Source: Neobacillus niacini
Lineage (GTDB): Bacteria > Bacillota > Bacilli > Bacillales > Cytobacillaceae
Length of the DNA stretch: 64,000 nt
Reading direction: 5' to 3'
Assembly (NCBI RefSeq): GCF_023715785.1
Contig: NZ_JAMBOX010000001.1
Location: 1 to 64,000 of the forward strand
Position numbers and translations under genes: made by a program. Positions 26,798 through 35,804 of the stretch are shown here, in pieces (the first letter of the stretch is position 1; each line of letters opens with the position of its first letter). The notes below the pieces were generated by a model. That model saw only the letters and a list, made by a program, of their open reading frames with translations, made no database searches and was not told where the DNA came from.

Positions 26798-26836
26798 AAG
26801 CGCCTGCCCCCTACTATTGATTAGGGGCAGGCGCTT
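26798..26836. terminator. Strong hairpin between convergent transporter and yjdM genes
   Basis: The 13-bp stem AAGCGCCTGCCCC / GGGGCAGGCGCTT lies between the ATPase gene and the convergent yjdM gene. On the minus strand it is followed by TTTTTG, so it terminates yjdM; on the plus strand the T-run is weak. Confidence 0.8.
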
Positions 26837-26855
26837 CCTTCGTGTTACTTGTTAT

Positions 26856-27197
26856 TTAGACCTTTTTCACAAATTCAGATTTCAGTTTCATCGCTCCGAA
26901 TCCGTCAATTTTGCAATCAATATCATGATCACCTTCAACTAAGCGGATATTTTTAACTTTTGTACCTATTTTTAAAACGGAAGAACTCCCTTTCACTTTC
27001 AAATCCTTGATGACGGTTACAGAGTCTCCATCGGTTAAAACATTTCCATGTGCATCATTAACGACCTTTTGGTCATTATTATTTTCCGGCGAAGATCCTG
27101 CAGCCCATTCATAGGCACATTCCGGGCAAACTAGAAGACTTCCATCCTCATATGTATATTCTGAATTACATTTTGGACAATTTGGTAAATTTGACAT
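26856..27197 (-). CDS. yjdM: YjdM/PhnA family zinc-ribbon protein
   Basis: A 113-residue protein with an N-terminal zinc ribbon ([21 protein letters not shown], about 6-26) and a C-terminal SH3-like PhnA domain ([42 protein letters not shown]). It is historically named for phosphonate use in E. coli but that role is doubtful and the function is unknown. The ATG at 27197 (MSNLPNCPK) follows GGGAGG; the longer frame to 27245 is not supported. It is a single gene. Confidence 0.9.
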   Translation of the reverse strand: MSNLPNCPKCNSEYTYEDGSLLVCPECAYEWAAGSSPENNNDQKVVNDAHGNVLTDGDSVTVIKDLKVKGSSSVLKIGTKVKNIRLVEGDHDIDCKIDGFGAMKLKSEFVKKV

Positions 27198-27569
27198 CCT
27201 GCATTCCTCCCGTACCTGGTACCACCCAGCTTTTGTTTGAAACAATGGTGTCCAGGGCGATATTTTCTAGCTGCCATCCCAGCATACCCCATATCTGTTC
27301 CTTTTGCTATTAATCCCATTTCCATTCCTCTTCCAATCATCCTATTAAAAGAGAGTCTTTTCGTTAATAACGTGCGCCTCTTTAACACGTAGAATATTTT
27401 CTGGAATATTTTTTAAATATTGAACCCAAAAAGCTTAAAAAACCGTCTTCAATAATGGATACTATTCGATTATTTATTTTCCTAATTTTATAATAATATT
27501 GAAATATTATCCAAATGCTTTATAGTAAAAAATAAGAGAAAAAATTACTAGACGGGGGTACGCAGTTGC
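27198..27569 (+). promoter_or_regulatory. Intergenic region with a candidate promoter of the efflux operon
   Basis: This 372-bp divergent gap holds a possible sigma-A promoter, TTGAAA (27499-27504) with TATAGT (27521-27526) at 16 bp, about 45 bp before the adaptor gene. The rest is AT-rich. A minus-strand open frame overlapping the yjdM start has no ribosome site or family resemblance and was not accepted. Confidence 0.4.
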
Positions 27570-28796
27570 ATGAAAAAGAAAAAAGTTTGGATTTGGATTG
27601 TGTCATTACTTGTATTACTAGGGATTGGTGGAACGGTCACGTATTTTTTAACAAAGGGTGAAGCAAAAATGGCCGGTGGAGAAACAGAAGCACCACCCCT
27701 TACCGTTCAAAAAGCGAGCGAACGCGAACTGGCCCAATCGATCCTTGTAACTGGAAAAATAGTCCCGGAAAGCGAGCAGAAGATCTTTATCGAGCCGGAA
27801 AAAGGTGCGATTAAAGAAATGAAGGTGACTGAAAACCAGACAGTCAAAGCTGGGGATCCCCTGCTAGTTTACGATTCTGCAAAAATAGACACCGAGCTTG
27901 CTAGAGCAGTTCGAAGCAAGGACCTGCTTACTAGCAGAGCCAAAACGGAACAAAACCAAATTGCCGATGTAACGAAGCGCCATAATGACGCGAAAAAGAA
28001 ATTGTCAGCACAGAGCACCAACTCAGAGGGTACCGAAGAGGTTCCTGTAAGCCAAGAAACTGTCAATCAGCTCGCGAACGAAAAAATCCAGCTGGAGATG
28101 CAATATGAAAGCACCAAATCGGAAATTGCCTCAGCTGAAGATCAAATAAAAGAGCTTAACGCTCAGAAAAATGCCATGACGGTTGTAAGCAAAATGGATG
28201 GGATTGTCGTTAAGGTCAATCCAAACGTTGCCAAGACGGAAGCCGGGTCAGCAGAACCAGTCATCCATATTATTTCAAGCCAGCCCTATAAAGTAATCGG
28301 GACGATGAGTGAATTTGACGCTGTCAAAATTCAGCATGGACAACCGGTCATTATTCGGCCAAAAGTCTTTAAGGACCGGGAATGGAAGGGTTCAATTGAA
28401 TCTGTTTCCCAATTTCCTACTGAGGATGGCGGTGGCGGAGGAGAATTCGGCCCTCCTGGCGGCGGCAATGTAACGATGTATCCGTTTAAAGTCGCCATTA
28501 CCGATGATACCTCCGAGCTGCGCCAAGGCTTCCATGTTTCGTTAGAAATTAAAGTCGGCGGCGGGGAAAAACCGCTCGTAGTTCCACACCCAGCAATGGT
28601 TGATGAAGGTGGCATCAAGGTTGTCTATGTTTTAGTAAATAAAAAGATTGAGCGACGGGAAGTAAAAACAGGCGCTATGAACGATGAATTCATTGAAATT
28701 ACTGAAGGAGTAAAGCAAGGTGAACTGGTCGTGATTACGCCGAATGAACAAATGCATGACGGAATGGAAGTGACCTCCTTTGATGAAGTTGAATAA
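27570..28796 (+). CDS. Efflux membrane fusion protein (YknX/MacA/HlyD type)
   Basis: A 408-residue adaptor: one N-terminal membrane anchor (about 5-26), a biotinyl-lipoyl-like half (ILVTGKIVPESEQKIFIEPEKGAIKEM), a coiled-coil hairpin (about 105-200, Lys/Glu/Gln-rich), the second lipoyl half (VVSKMDGIVVKVNP) and a beta-barrel domain. A Gly-rich loop, EDGGGGGEFGPPGGGN, sits near 290. It begins a three-gene operon with a MacB-like ATPase and permease, the YknXYZ arrangement that in B. subtilis gives resistance to the SdpC toxin. The substrate here is unknown. Confidence 0.88.
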   Translation: MKKKKVWIWIVSLLVLLGIGGTVTYFLTKGEAKMAGGETEAPPLTVQKASERELAQSILVTGKIVPESEQKIFIEPEKGAIKEMKVTENQTVKAGDPLLVYDSAKIDTELARAVRSKDLLTSRAKTEQNQIADVTKRHNDAKKKLSAQSTNSEGTEEVPVSQETVNQLANEKIQLEMQYESTKSEIASAEDQIKELNAQKNAMTVVSKMDGIVVKVNPNVAKTEAGSAEPVIHIISSQPYKVIGTMSEFDAVKIQHGQPVIIRPKVFKDREWKGSIESVSQFPTEDGGGGGEFGPPGGGNVTMYPFKVAITDDTSELRQGFHVSLEIKVGGGEKPLVVPHPAMVDEGGIKVVYVLVNKKIERREVKTGAMNDEFIEITEGVKQGELVVITPNEQMHDGMEVTSFDEVE

Positions 28797-29463
28797 TATC
28801 ACCAAAGTTTACGGCAAGGGTTCACTTGAAGTTCCTGTATTACATGGAATAGATTTGACGGTTGAAGATGGTGAATTTATTGCGATTATGGGACCCTCGG
28901 GATCCGGGAAGTCTACATTAATGAATATTATTGGCTTTTTGGATTACCCAACAGCCGGAACCTATGAATTAAATGGTGAAGTGATCAGCTCCGCGAAAGA
29001 AAGCGTGCTGGCCCGATTGCGCAATGAGCATATCGGCTTTGTTTTTCAACAGTTCTTCATGTTTCCAAGGGATAATGCGTTGAAAAATGTCGCCTCCCCG
29101 CTGATTTATGCCGGTGTTTCCAAACGGGAACGAACCGAACGGGCCAAGCAGATGCTAACGAAGGTGGGCCTGGAAGATCGGATGAAGCATTTGCCGAGTG
29201 AATTATCGGGGGGGCAGAAGCAACGGGTCGCCATTGCCAGGGCACTTGTAAACAATCCCTCGATTTTGTTGGCGGATGAACCCACCGGAGCACTTGATTC
29301 GAAAACAAGTGCCCAAATCATGAAGCTGTTTACCCAACTAAACGAAGAAGGCAAAACCGTTATTATTGTTACCCACGAAGAGGAAATTGCCGCTTACGCC
29401 GATCGGATTATTACGATAAAAGACGGGATGATTACCGATGACCGGAAAGTGGTGGCTTCATGA
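28783..29463 (+). CDS. ABC transporter ATPase (YknY/MacB/LolD type)
   Basis: A 226-residue ATPase with Walker A GPSGSGKST (about 38-46), Q-loop FVFQQFFMFPRDNALKNV, signature [15 protein letters not shown], Walker B LLADEPTGALDS and VTHEEEIAAYADRI. The ADEPTGALD form is typical of the MacB/LolD family. The ATG at 28783 lies inside the 3' end of the adaptor gene (14-bp overlap), pointing to coupled translation. It partners the FtsX-like permease that follows. Confidence 0.93.
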   Translation: MKLNNITKVYGKGSLEVPVLHGIDLTVEDGEFIAIMGPSGSGKSTLMNIIGFLDYPTAGTYELNGEVISSAKESVLARLRNEHIGFVFQQFFMFPRDNALKNVASPLIYAGVSKRERTERAKQMLTKVGLEDRMKHLPSELSGGQKQRVAIARALVNNPSILLADEPTGALDSKTSAQIMKLFTQLNEEGKTVIIVTHEEEIAAYADRIITIKDGMITDDRKVVAS

Positions 29464-30665
29464 ATATTTGGGAAAGCTTCAAAATCGCCCTTTCCTCGAT
29501 TTGGAACCATAAGGTCCGGTCGATTTTAACAATGCTTGGCATCATTATCGGTGTGGCCGCGGTCATCATTATTGTAGCAATTGGGCAGGGGACAAGGACA
29601 CAAATGACAAATGAATTGTTCGGCACCGATAAGAATGCAATTCAATTTTACTATGAATACACCCCGCCTGAGGGTGAGGAGCCTACGTTTTGGATGGAGC
29701 CGGAACTGACGAGCGAAGACGTCCAAACATTGGCTGAGGTGCCCGGCGTCAAAGCGGTCATCGCGACCAATCAAGGCTGGGGTCAGATGGTACGAAATGA
29801 TGTCCAAGGGGATATGCAGATCACTGGTGTCGGTGGTGAATACTTCTCAGCTAGAAAAATTCACGTCCTTGAAGGGCGGGCTTTGTTCGCTGCCGACAAC
29901 GATGGCCTAAATCGTGTGGTGATGATTGATACAATCGCCAGAAAAAAATTTTTCAAAGAAACTGAAAATCCCATCGGTGAAATCATTGATTTAAATGGCA
30001 ATCCTTATAAAGTAGTCGGTGTGTATGAATCGCCGATTCCTGAGCAATTCCGTAATAAGGAAACAGGCGAAATGATGATGCCGCGAGCCGTGATCTCGAT
30101 GATGTTTGGCAATCGAGAAATCGAACAATTGTCCGTGATTGCCAGCGACCCTGAACGGGTTTCCGAAACGGGAAGACTCGCGGCCGAGACGCTTACGGAA
30201 AAGAAAGGGCTTGAAGACGGACGGTATGCGACCAACAGCTTCGAGGATTATGAAAAAGAATTAAACAAGATGATTTCATTACTGACCTTGCTGATTGGGA
30301 GTATTGCCGGGATTTCTCTGTTAGTCGGCGGCATTGGCGTCATGAACATCATGTTAGTATCGGTAACGGAACGTACACGGGAAATTGGTCTTCGAAAAGC
30401 AATCGGAGCTACACGAAGAAAGATCCTTCTACAATTTCTAATCGAGGCCATCACGTTAACATCGTTAGGCGGTCTGATTGGAATGGGCTTAGCGGCAATC
30501 GGAACCATCCTTGTGTCAAAACTATCTCCAATTTCCGCATCCATGAGTCCGTTAATTGTGCTGATTGGCATTAGTTTTTCAGCTCTTATCGGCATCATTT
30601 TCGGCCTGCTTCCGGCCAATAAAGCATCAAAACTTAGTCCGATTGATGCATTAAGATATGAATAA
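29460..30665 (+). CDS. ABC transporter permease (YknZ/MacB, FtsX domain)
   Basis: A 401-residue permease with a first membrane segment at about 20-42, a large extracellular MacB periplasmic-core-like domain (about 50-270) and three C-terminal segments of the FtsX type. Motifs include SIWNHKVRSILTMLGIIIGVAAVI and LLVGGIGVMNIMLVSVTERTREIGLRKAIGATRRKIL. It overlaps the ATPase gene by 4 bp. Together with the adaptor it forms a mechanotransmission-type exporter of peptides or antibiotics. Confidence 0.93.
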   Translation: MNIWESFKIALSSIWNHKVRSILTMLGIIIGVAAVIIIVAIGQGTRTQMTNELFGTDKNAIQFYYEYTPPEGEEPTFWMEPELTSEDVQTLAEVPGVKAVIATNQGWGQMVRNDVQGDMQITGVGGEYFSARKIHVLEGRALFAADNDGLNRVVMIDTIARKKFFKETENPIGEIIDLNGNPYKVVGVYESPIPEQFRNKETGEMMMPRAVISMMFGNREIEQLSVIASDPERVSETGRLAAETLTEKKGLEDGRYATNSFEDYEKELNKMISLLTLLIGSIAGISLLVGGIGVMNIMLVSVTERTREIGLRKAIGATRRKILLQFLIEAITLTSLGGLIGMGLAAIGTILVSKLSPISASMSPLIVLIGISFSALIGIIFGLLPANKASKLSPIDALRYE

Positions 30666-30702
30666 GAAAGAACCGAGGATTTTTTTCCTCGGTTCTTTTT
30701 TT
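30666..30702. terminator. Bidirectional terminator between efflux operon and czcD
   Basis: A 12-bp stem, AAAGAACCGAGG / CCTCGGTTCTTT, is followed by T-runs on both strands. It terminates the plus-strand permease gene and the minus-strand czcD gene. Confidence 0.9.
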
Positions 30703-31642
30703 AATTGCAAGTCCCATGCGGACTCGGGCAGCCGATTGCCTCTTTTTCAACTTGAACGGTGCTATGCTCGATATGAAATTCGTCGTGCAGGATTTTCTGT
30801 GATTGGGCGAGAATATCATCGTGCACGCCTTCCTCCGCAATGGTAATATGGCAGCTTAACACCGGATAGCCGGAAGTAATCGTCCAAATGTGTAGATCAT
30901 GCACTTCCTTTACAAACGGAATCTTGCCGAGCGCAACCTTTACTTGATTCATATCGATTTGCGTCGGCGCCCCCTCCATTAAAATATGGAACGAATCTTT
31001 TGTGACACGGTAGCCGCTGATCAAAATCAGCACCGCGACAATGATGCTGGCAATCGGGTCGGCGATGCCCCAACCGAAAAACATGATGAGTAATGCAGCC
31101 ACGATTGCCCCGACAGAGCCGAGCATATCGCCAAGCACGTGAAGAAAGGCGCTACGGACATTCAGATTTTCGTCCTTGTCGCCCCGCATTAGAATCCAGG
31201 CGGCAACAATGTTTACAATCAGGCCGGTCACTGAAATAATCAGCATTCCTGTACTTTGAATCTCTGGAGGTGCGAAAAAGCGTTGGAACGCTTCATAGAA
31301 AATGTAAATCGAAATCAGGATAAGCGTTAACCCGTTCAGCGCCGCAGCGATGATTTCAAACCGCTTGTAGCCGTACGTTTTTTCCTGTGAAACCTGTTTT
31401 TCCCCAAGCTTGATGGCGAAAAAACTCAAACCTAATGCAGCAGCGTCGCTTAGCATATGGCCCGCATCCGAGAGCAGCGCCAGGCTGTTCGTTAACAATC
31501 CACCGATGACTTCTACAACCATGAATGCGGCAATTATGATAAAGGCGCTGAATAAAGCCTTTTTATTATTGCTGCTATGTGAATGGCCATGCGAGTGGCC
31601 ATGTGAGTGTCCATGTCCATGATGGTGATGATGGTGCCCCAT
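30701..31642 (-). CDS. czcD: Cation diffusion facilitator CzcD (zinc/cadmium/cobalt efflux)
   Basis: A 313-residue CDF transporter. The N-terminus is extremely His-rich (HHHHHHGHGHSHGHSHGHSH) and probably collects metal ions. Six membrane segments follow, with metal-site motifs LLSDAGHMLSDAAALGLS (HxxxD, about 58-75) and HVLGDMLGSVGAIVAA (HxxxD), then a cytoplasmic domain with LHIWTITSGYPVLSCHI. CDF proteins exchange Zn2+, Cd2+ or Co2+ for protons. It lies next to cadA/cadC in a metal-resistance block. A small inverted repeat (TGAGCC / GGCTCA, 31656-31678) sits just upstream of the GGGGGG ribosome site and might influence translation. Confidence 0.95.
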   Translation of the reverse strand: MGHHHHHHGHGHSHGHSHGHSHSSNNKKALFSAFIIIAAFMVVEVIGGLLTNSLALLSDAGHMLSDAAALGLSFFAIKLGEKQVSQEKTYGYKRFEIIAAALNGLTLILISIYIFYEAFQRFFAPPEIQSTGMLIISVTGLIVNIVAAWILMRGDKDENLNVRSAFLHVLGDMLGSVGAIVAALLIMFFGWGIADPIASIIVAVLILISGYRVTKDSFHILMEGAPTQIDMNQVKVALGKIPFVKEVHDLHIWTITSGYPVLSCHITIAEEGVHDDILAQSQKILHDEFHIEHSTVQVEKEAIGCPSPHGTCN

Positions 31643-31828
31643 GTTTATCCCCCCATGAGCCTTTTTGTTCCTGGCTCAACTATTTTTCTCTAAATCGAAA
31701 AAGTTACGATTATCGCTAGTTTTTTCCTATCTTTATAATTCGATACACACGCCGAATAAGACGGGGGTGTTTTCTTTAAGTGTACGCTTCGTGCCCCGGT
31801 GTTTTTGATGCGTGCGACAACCGGTTTT

Positions 31829-31944
31829 AATATATCTGCGGTCTTTTCGATTATATCTGTGATTATTTCAATATATCTGCGATAATGTGGACTTTATCTG
31901 CGATTATTTCAATATATCTGCGATAATTCAAATATATCTGCGAA
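31829..31944. repeat. Six-unit 20/21-bp array of TATCTGCGATA palindromes
   Basis: TATCTG occurs at 31833, 31854, 31874, 31895, 31915 and 31935 (steps 21, 20, 21, 20, 20). Most copies read TATCTGCGATWA, with complementary arms TATC and GATA around TGC. The array fills much of the 309-bp gap between cadA and czcD and lies about 187 bp upstream of the czcD start. Confidence 0.8.
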
Positions 31945-31951
31945 AGCCTCA

Positions 31952-33934
31952 TTACTCCTTTACCCGTAACAGCCGCAACCCGTTCAATGTAACAATCAAG
32001 GTCATCCCCATGTCGGCGAAAATCGCAATCCACAATGTCAGCCAGCCGGGAACGACCAGCAACAACGCCAGGAATTTCACAACAAGTGATAATCCGATAT
32101 TTTGCTTGATGATCCGTAAGGTTTTCCGGCTTAGTTTGATGGTAAACGGCAGTTTATCGAGGTCATCGTTCATTAGCGCAACATCGGCTGTTTCGAGCGC
32201 GGTGTCCGTTCCGGCGCCGCCCATCGCGATTCCGACACTAGCCGTGGCGAGCGCAGGAGCATCATTGATGCCATCTCCGACCATCGCCACCCTGCCAAAC
32301 TGTGACTTTAGCTTTTTAATAAAATCTAATTTTTCCTGCGGCAGCAGTTCAGCCTCGATGCCGGTGACTCCGACTTGACGGCCGATTGCCTCGGCAGCGG
32401 CCCGGTTATCGCCTGTCAGCATAATGGTCTGCTGTATGCCAAGTTTGTGTAGCTGTTGGATCACGCCGCGGCTTGTTTCGCGAATCTCATCGGCAACGGC
32501 AATCAGGCCAAGAATTTCAGTTCGGCTCCCGGCAATCATCACCGTTTTGCCTTGATTTTGCAAATCAGTGATGTGGCCCGAGATGTTGCTAGGGATTTCA
32601 GTGAAAAGCTTCGTATTGCCAACTTGATATTCAACCCCGTTTACCGATCCTCGGATACCTTTTCCGGTAAATGAAGCAAAGTCTTCAACCTGGTAGTCGG
32701 CGTATCGGCCAGCTTTTTTGATAATTGCTGATGCTAGCGGATGCTGGGATTTCGCCTCCAGCGCTGCCACTTTTTCTAGCAACCTCTCGTCATCGCTAAA
32801 ATTAATGAAATCCGTTACGACGGGCACCCCCTTTGTCAACGTGCCTGTTTTGTCAAATGCAATCGCCTGTAACGCCCCGGCTTCTTCCAAAAAGCTGCCG
32901 CCTTTGATTAAGACGCCTTTGCGGGCAGCATTGCCAATCGCGGTCACGATCGAAACCGGGGTGGAGATGACTAACGCGCACGGGCAGCCAACCACAAGTA
33001 CCGCTAACCCTTGATAAACCCATTGCTGCCAATCGGCCCCAAACAACAGCGGTGGGAAAATGGCGACCAATGCTGCAACCAGCATAATGACTGGTGTATA
33101 GTACTTGGCAAACTTGTCAACAAACTGCTGGGACGGGGCCTTCTCCGCCTGCGCCTCTTCGACGAGGTGAATGATTTTTGCAATCGTCGTATCGTCGCTC
33201 AGCTTGGTGACTTTTATTTTTAAAAAGCCTTCTTCATTTAAGGTTCCAGCGAACACTTCGTCATCGATAGATTTTTCAACCGGCACAGACTCCCCGGTGA
33301 TCGCCGCCTGATTGACGGCTGACGCCCCCTCAATGACGACTCCGTCCATAGCAATCCGTTGTCCGGGTTTCACGAGCATAATATCGCCGACTTCGATGTC
33401 TTCTGCTTTCAGTAAAATATCCTGGCCATTCCTGATGACCAGCGCCTCCGATGGCGCAAGTTCCATCAACGATCGAATCGAGGCCCGTGCTTTATCCATT
33501 GAATAGCCTTCTAGCACCTCGCTGATGGCGAACAGGAGCACAACAACGGCGCCTTCACTCCACTCCCCAATGATCGCTGCACCGATAATCGCGATGGTCA
33601 TCAGTGTTTTCATATCAAACTCGAGCCGGGTCAGATTTTTCAAGCCTGTTTTAAATAGCGGGTAGCCTCCCAGTAAAATCGCCGCAGCGAACAGGAGATT
33701 TTCGTTGATGAGATAGCCGGCAATCACGAAAGCAAGTGACAGCCCAAGCTGGCCGTAGCGTTTCCATATCGGTTCCTTGGCTTGTGCCGGCAGCTTTTCT
33801 TTTTCCGGATAAATAGCTAATTTTTCAAACGCGCCTGCTTCATGCAGGTCCTCCAATGTGGCGTTTCCGTAGACTGTCAATTTGGAAGCGCCAAAGTTTA
33901 CTTGTGCATCGACAACACCATCCAGGTGTTTCAC
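31952..33934 (-). CDS. cadA: Cadmium/zinc P-type ATPase CadA, N-terminal metal-binding motif interrupted by TGA
   Basis: A heavy-metal exporting P1B-ATPase, 660 residues from a GTG at 33934. Core motifs: the CPC membrane motif [11 protein letters not shown], phosphorylation site [12 protein letters not shown] in the actuator domain, HP in [14 protein letters not shown] and [11 protein letters not shown]. Reading upstream in the same frame, the usual CadA N-terminus continues ([22 protein letters not shown]). A TGA at 33965-33967 replaces the first Cys of the GFxCxxC metal-binding motif. Translation from 33934 (no good ribosome site) would give a pump lacking most of the N-terminal metal-binding domain, possibly still active. 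Alternatives are a pseudogene, read-through or a sequencing error. cadC overlaps the original start. Confidence 0.85.
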   Translation of the reverse strand: MKHLDGVVDAQVNFGASKLTVYGNATLEDLHEAGAFEKLAIYPEKEKLPAQAKEPIWKRYGQLGLSLAFVIAGYLINENLLFAAAILLGGYPLFKTGLKNLTRLEFDMKTLMTIAIIGAAIIGEWSEGAVVVLLFAISEVLEGYSMDKARASIRSLMELAPSEALVIRNGQDILLKAEDIEVGDIMLVKPGQRIAMDGVVIEGASAVNQAAITGESVPVEKSIDDEVFAGTLNEEGFLKIKVTKLSDDTTIAKIIHLVEEAQAEKAPSQQFVDKFAKYYTPVIMLVAALVAIFPPLLFGADWQQWVYQGLAVLVVGCPCALVISTPVSIVTAIGNAARKGVLIKGGSFLEEAGALQAIAFDKTGTLTKGVPVVTDFINFSDDERLLEKVAALEAKSQHPLASAIIKKAGRYADYQVEDFASFTGKGIRGSVNGVEYQVGNTKLFTEIPSNISGHITDLQNQGKTVMIAGSRTEILGLIAVADEIRETSRGVIQQLHKLGIQQTIMLTGDNRAAAEAIGRQVGVTGIEAELLPQEKLDFIKKLKSQFGRVAMVGDGINDAPALATASVGIAMGGAGTDTALETADVALMNDDLDKLPFTIKLSRKTLRIIKQNIGLSLVVKFLALLLVVPGWLTLWIAIFADMGMTLIVTLNGLRLLRVKE

Positions 33935-34015
33935 GTTCTTTTCGAACTTGGCGGCACAGCTCGTTCAGGAAAAACCTTGAACACGGTACACTTGTTTTTC
34001 GATTGCTTCACCCAC
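33935..34015 (-). pseudogene. cadA: Detached CadA N-terminus before the in-frame TGA
   Basis: A GTG at 34013-34015 with GAGGTG upstream starts the natural CadA reading frame (VGEAIEKQVYRVQGFS, 16 codons). It stops at TGA 33965-33967, where the family has Cys. The frame then continues unbroken into the main cadA gene. The GTG overlaps the cadC stop by 8 bp, as expected for coupled translation, which supports this as the ancestral start. Confidence 0.75.
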
Positions 34016-34379
34016 GAGTTTTCACCTCTTCCTGGTGCTCGAAGGCAATATGGATTAATTGTTTTACATGGTCATCGTCGAGGGAATAATATACAAGCTT
34101 GCCCTCTTTTCGATATTTGGCGAGGCCAAGATTTTTCAGGTGCCTTAGGTGATGGGATGCCGTTGCGGTCGTGGCTCCGACAATATGGGCCACATCGCAA
34201 ACGCAGAGCTCGTCTTCCAGGGTCAGCGCGTAGGCTATTTTCATCCGTGTTTCGTCGGATAGTGCTTTAAAAAGTTTGGTCACTTCGAGTACATGGTTGT
34301 TTTTTTGCAGTTGTTCCTGAACTCTTGCCGTTTTCTCACTATCGACGCAGGCAACTTCGCAAACATCGCGGTCTTTCAT
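34008..34379 (-). CDS. cadC: ArsR/SmtB-family metal sensor-repressor CadC
   Basis: A 123-residue winged-helix repressor of cadA that leaves DNA when Cd2+, Pb2+ or Zn2+ binds. The cysteine ligands of the CadC alpha3N site are present: Cys7 and Cys11 in DVCEVAC, and the CVC pair (Cys59/Cys61) in ELCVCDVAHIVGATTATASHHLRHL. The C-terminal SLDDDHVKQLIHIAFEH carries the alpha5 Asp/His pattern. The start at 34379 has a GAAGGTGG site. The gene directly precedes cadA with an 8-bp overlap. Three matching dyads and a promoter lie upstream (34395-34493), so autoregulation is very likely. Confidence 0.95.
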   Translation of the reverse strand: MKDRDVCEVACVDSEKTARVQEQLQKNNHVLEVTKLFKALSDETRMKIAYALTLEDELCVCDVAHIVGATTATASHHLRHLKNLGLAKYRKEGKLVYYSLDDDHVKQLIHIAFEHQEEVKTRG

Positions 34380-34394
34380 ACTGCCACCTTCTTC

Positions 34395-34493
34395 ATTCAA
34401 ATGTTCGTTTGAATATATCATATTCAAATACTGGTTTGAATGTCAATCGTTTTTGGAAGATTTTTATAAACATACTCAAACAGGAATTTGAAT
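34395..34493 (-). promoter_or_regulatory. cadCA promoter with three CadC-type operator dyads
   Basis: On the minus strand TTGACA (34441-34446) and TATGAT (34417-34422) are 18 bp apart. Three inverted repeats of the form TTCAAA-N6-TTTGAA are present: 34395-34414 (around the start site), 34422-34441 (filling the -35/-10 spacer) and a slightly shorter one at 34475-34493 (upstream). The position of the middle dyad fits direct repression by CadC. Confidence 0.85.
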
Positions 34494-34503
34494 GTTTACT
34501 GAT

Positions 34504-34540
34504 AAAAAAATCGTCCCTCATGATGAGGAACGATTTTTTA
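34504..34540 (-). terminator. Terminator at the chrA 3' end
   Basis: The stem AAAAAATCGT-CCTCA / TGAGG-ACGATTTTTT is A/T-flanked on both sides. It ends chrA on the minus strand and insulates the cadCA promoter. Confidence 0.85.
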
Positions 34541-35725
34541 AATTAAGGCAAGCAGGGAGCCGCTCACAGCACCAGCAACCACAACCACCCATGGCGGCAG
34601 TTTCCAATAGGCCAGCATGCTGAACAAAATCGCGGCCAAAGCAAAGTCAGCCGGTCGTAAAATTGAACTGGTCCAAATCGGGTTGTAGAACGCTGAAATT
34701 AATAGGCCGACAACAGCTGCATTGACTCCAACCAAGGCCCCTTTTATTTTGGGATTACGGCGCAGCGTGTTCCAAAATGGCAGAGTGCCTAATACGAGCA
34801 AAAATGCCGGTAAAAATATCGCAGCGGTCGCGATAAGTCCGCCCTGCCATCCGTTGATGACACCACCGATATAGGAGCCAAAGGTGAACAACGGACCGGG
34901 AACGGCTTGAGCAGCCCCGTAACCGGCAAGAAATTCTTCCTTCGATAACCATCCGGTTGGGACTACCTCCCTTTCCAGTAACGGTAACACCACATGCCCG
35001 CCGCCAAACACGAGCGACCCGGAGCGATAGAAGCTGTCAAACATCGCCAGCCACCCCGATGCCATAACTTCCCTAAGCAATGGAAGTGCAAACAGCAAGC
35101 CGAAAAACAAAATCAAACAGGCAGCGGCAAACCGTTTGGAAATCGGAAATTGCAAATCGGGCTCACCCGCTTGATCCGCTTTTGTATTTTTAAAAAGAAA
35201 CAGTCCGGCTGCTGCCGCCAATAAAATTACCCCAACCTGCGTAAACGCCCCCGGCAACAGCAGCGTTCCCACGACTGCAAACAGGGCAATTGTCTTTGTC
35301 GTCACATCCGGCGTTAATTTTTGCGCCATTCCTAAAATCGCATGAGCCACTACGGCAACGGCAACAATTTTTAACCCGTGAATCCAACCCGCGCCACTGA
35401 CATCAAAACCTTGCATCAGCAACGCGAACAGAATGAGGGCGATGGCGGATGGGGCCGTAAATCCCAAAAATGCAAGGATTCCCCCCAGCAAACCGCCGCG
35501 CATCACACCGATGCCAATCCCGACTTGGCTGCTCGCCGGGCCGGGCAAGAATTGGCACAATGCCACCAAGTCGGCGTAGCTTTTCTCGTCAAGCCATTTC
35601 CGGCGCCGGACATATTCTTCATGGTAATAGCCTAAATGGGCAATTGGCCCGCCGAACGAAGTCAATCCGAGTTTGGTAGATACGAGCCATATTTCAATTA
35701 ATGCCTTTCCCCTGTTTTGCACCAA
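34538..35725 (-). CDS. chrA: Chromate transporter ChrA (two-domain CHR family)
   Basis: A 395-residue membrane protein with two homologous CHR halves and about ten membrane segments. The N-terminal half has FGGPIAHLGYYHEEYVRRRKWL and FLPGPASSQVGIGIG; the second half repeats this as FGGGHVVLPLLEREVV and AVPGPLFTFGSYIG. ChrA pumps chromate out of the cell, probably coupled to the proton gradient. It stands next to cadCA and czcD, extending the metal-resistance block. Length is normal for the long-chain form. No ribosome site problem was seen. Confidence 0.94.
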   Translation of the reverse strand: MVQNRGKALIEIWLVSTKLGLTSFGGPIAHLGYYHEEYVRRRKWLDEKSYADLVALCQFLPGPASSQVGIGIGVMRGGLLGGILAFLGFTAPSAIALILFALLMQGFDVSGAGWIHGLKIVAVAVVAHAILGMAQKLTPDVTTKTIALFAVVGTLLLPGAFTQVGVILLAAAAGLFLFKNTKADQAGEPDLQFPISKRFAAACLILFFGLLFALPLLREVMASGWLAMFDSFYRSGSLVFGGGHVVLPLLEREVVPTGWLSKEEFLAGYGAAQAVPGPLFTFGSYIGGVINGWQGGLIATAAIFLPAFLLVLGTLPFWNTLRRNPKIKGALVGVNAAVVGLLISAFYNPIWTSSILRPADFALAAILFSMLAYWKLPPWVVVVAGAVSGSLLALI

Positions 35726-35804
35726 TGCATTGTCCTCCGATGATTATACTTATTATCCATTTTTTCATAGACTCGGTGCATGGCGCAAGCCAAAAGCCAC
35801 ATTA

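Noticed and set aside
27131..27388. 85-codon minus-strand frame across the yjdM start
   Set aside because: It overlaps the well-supported yjdM gene in another frame, has no ribosome site and no recognisable domain.
31720..31800. Imperfect hairpin ACACGCCG/CGGGGGTGT upstream of czcD
   Set aside because: Oriented as a plus-strand terminator with no plus-strand gene upstream; stem has mismatches.
33935..34000. Selenocysteine insertion at the CadA TGA
   Set aside because: Only a weak 4-bp hairpin (GTTC/GAAC) follows, without a convincing bacterial SECIS; kept only as something to exclude.
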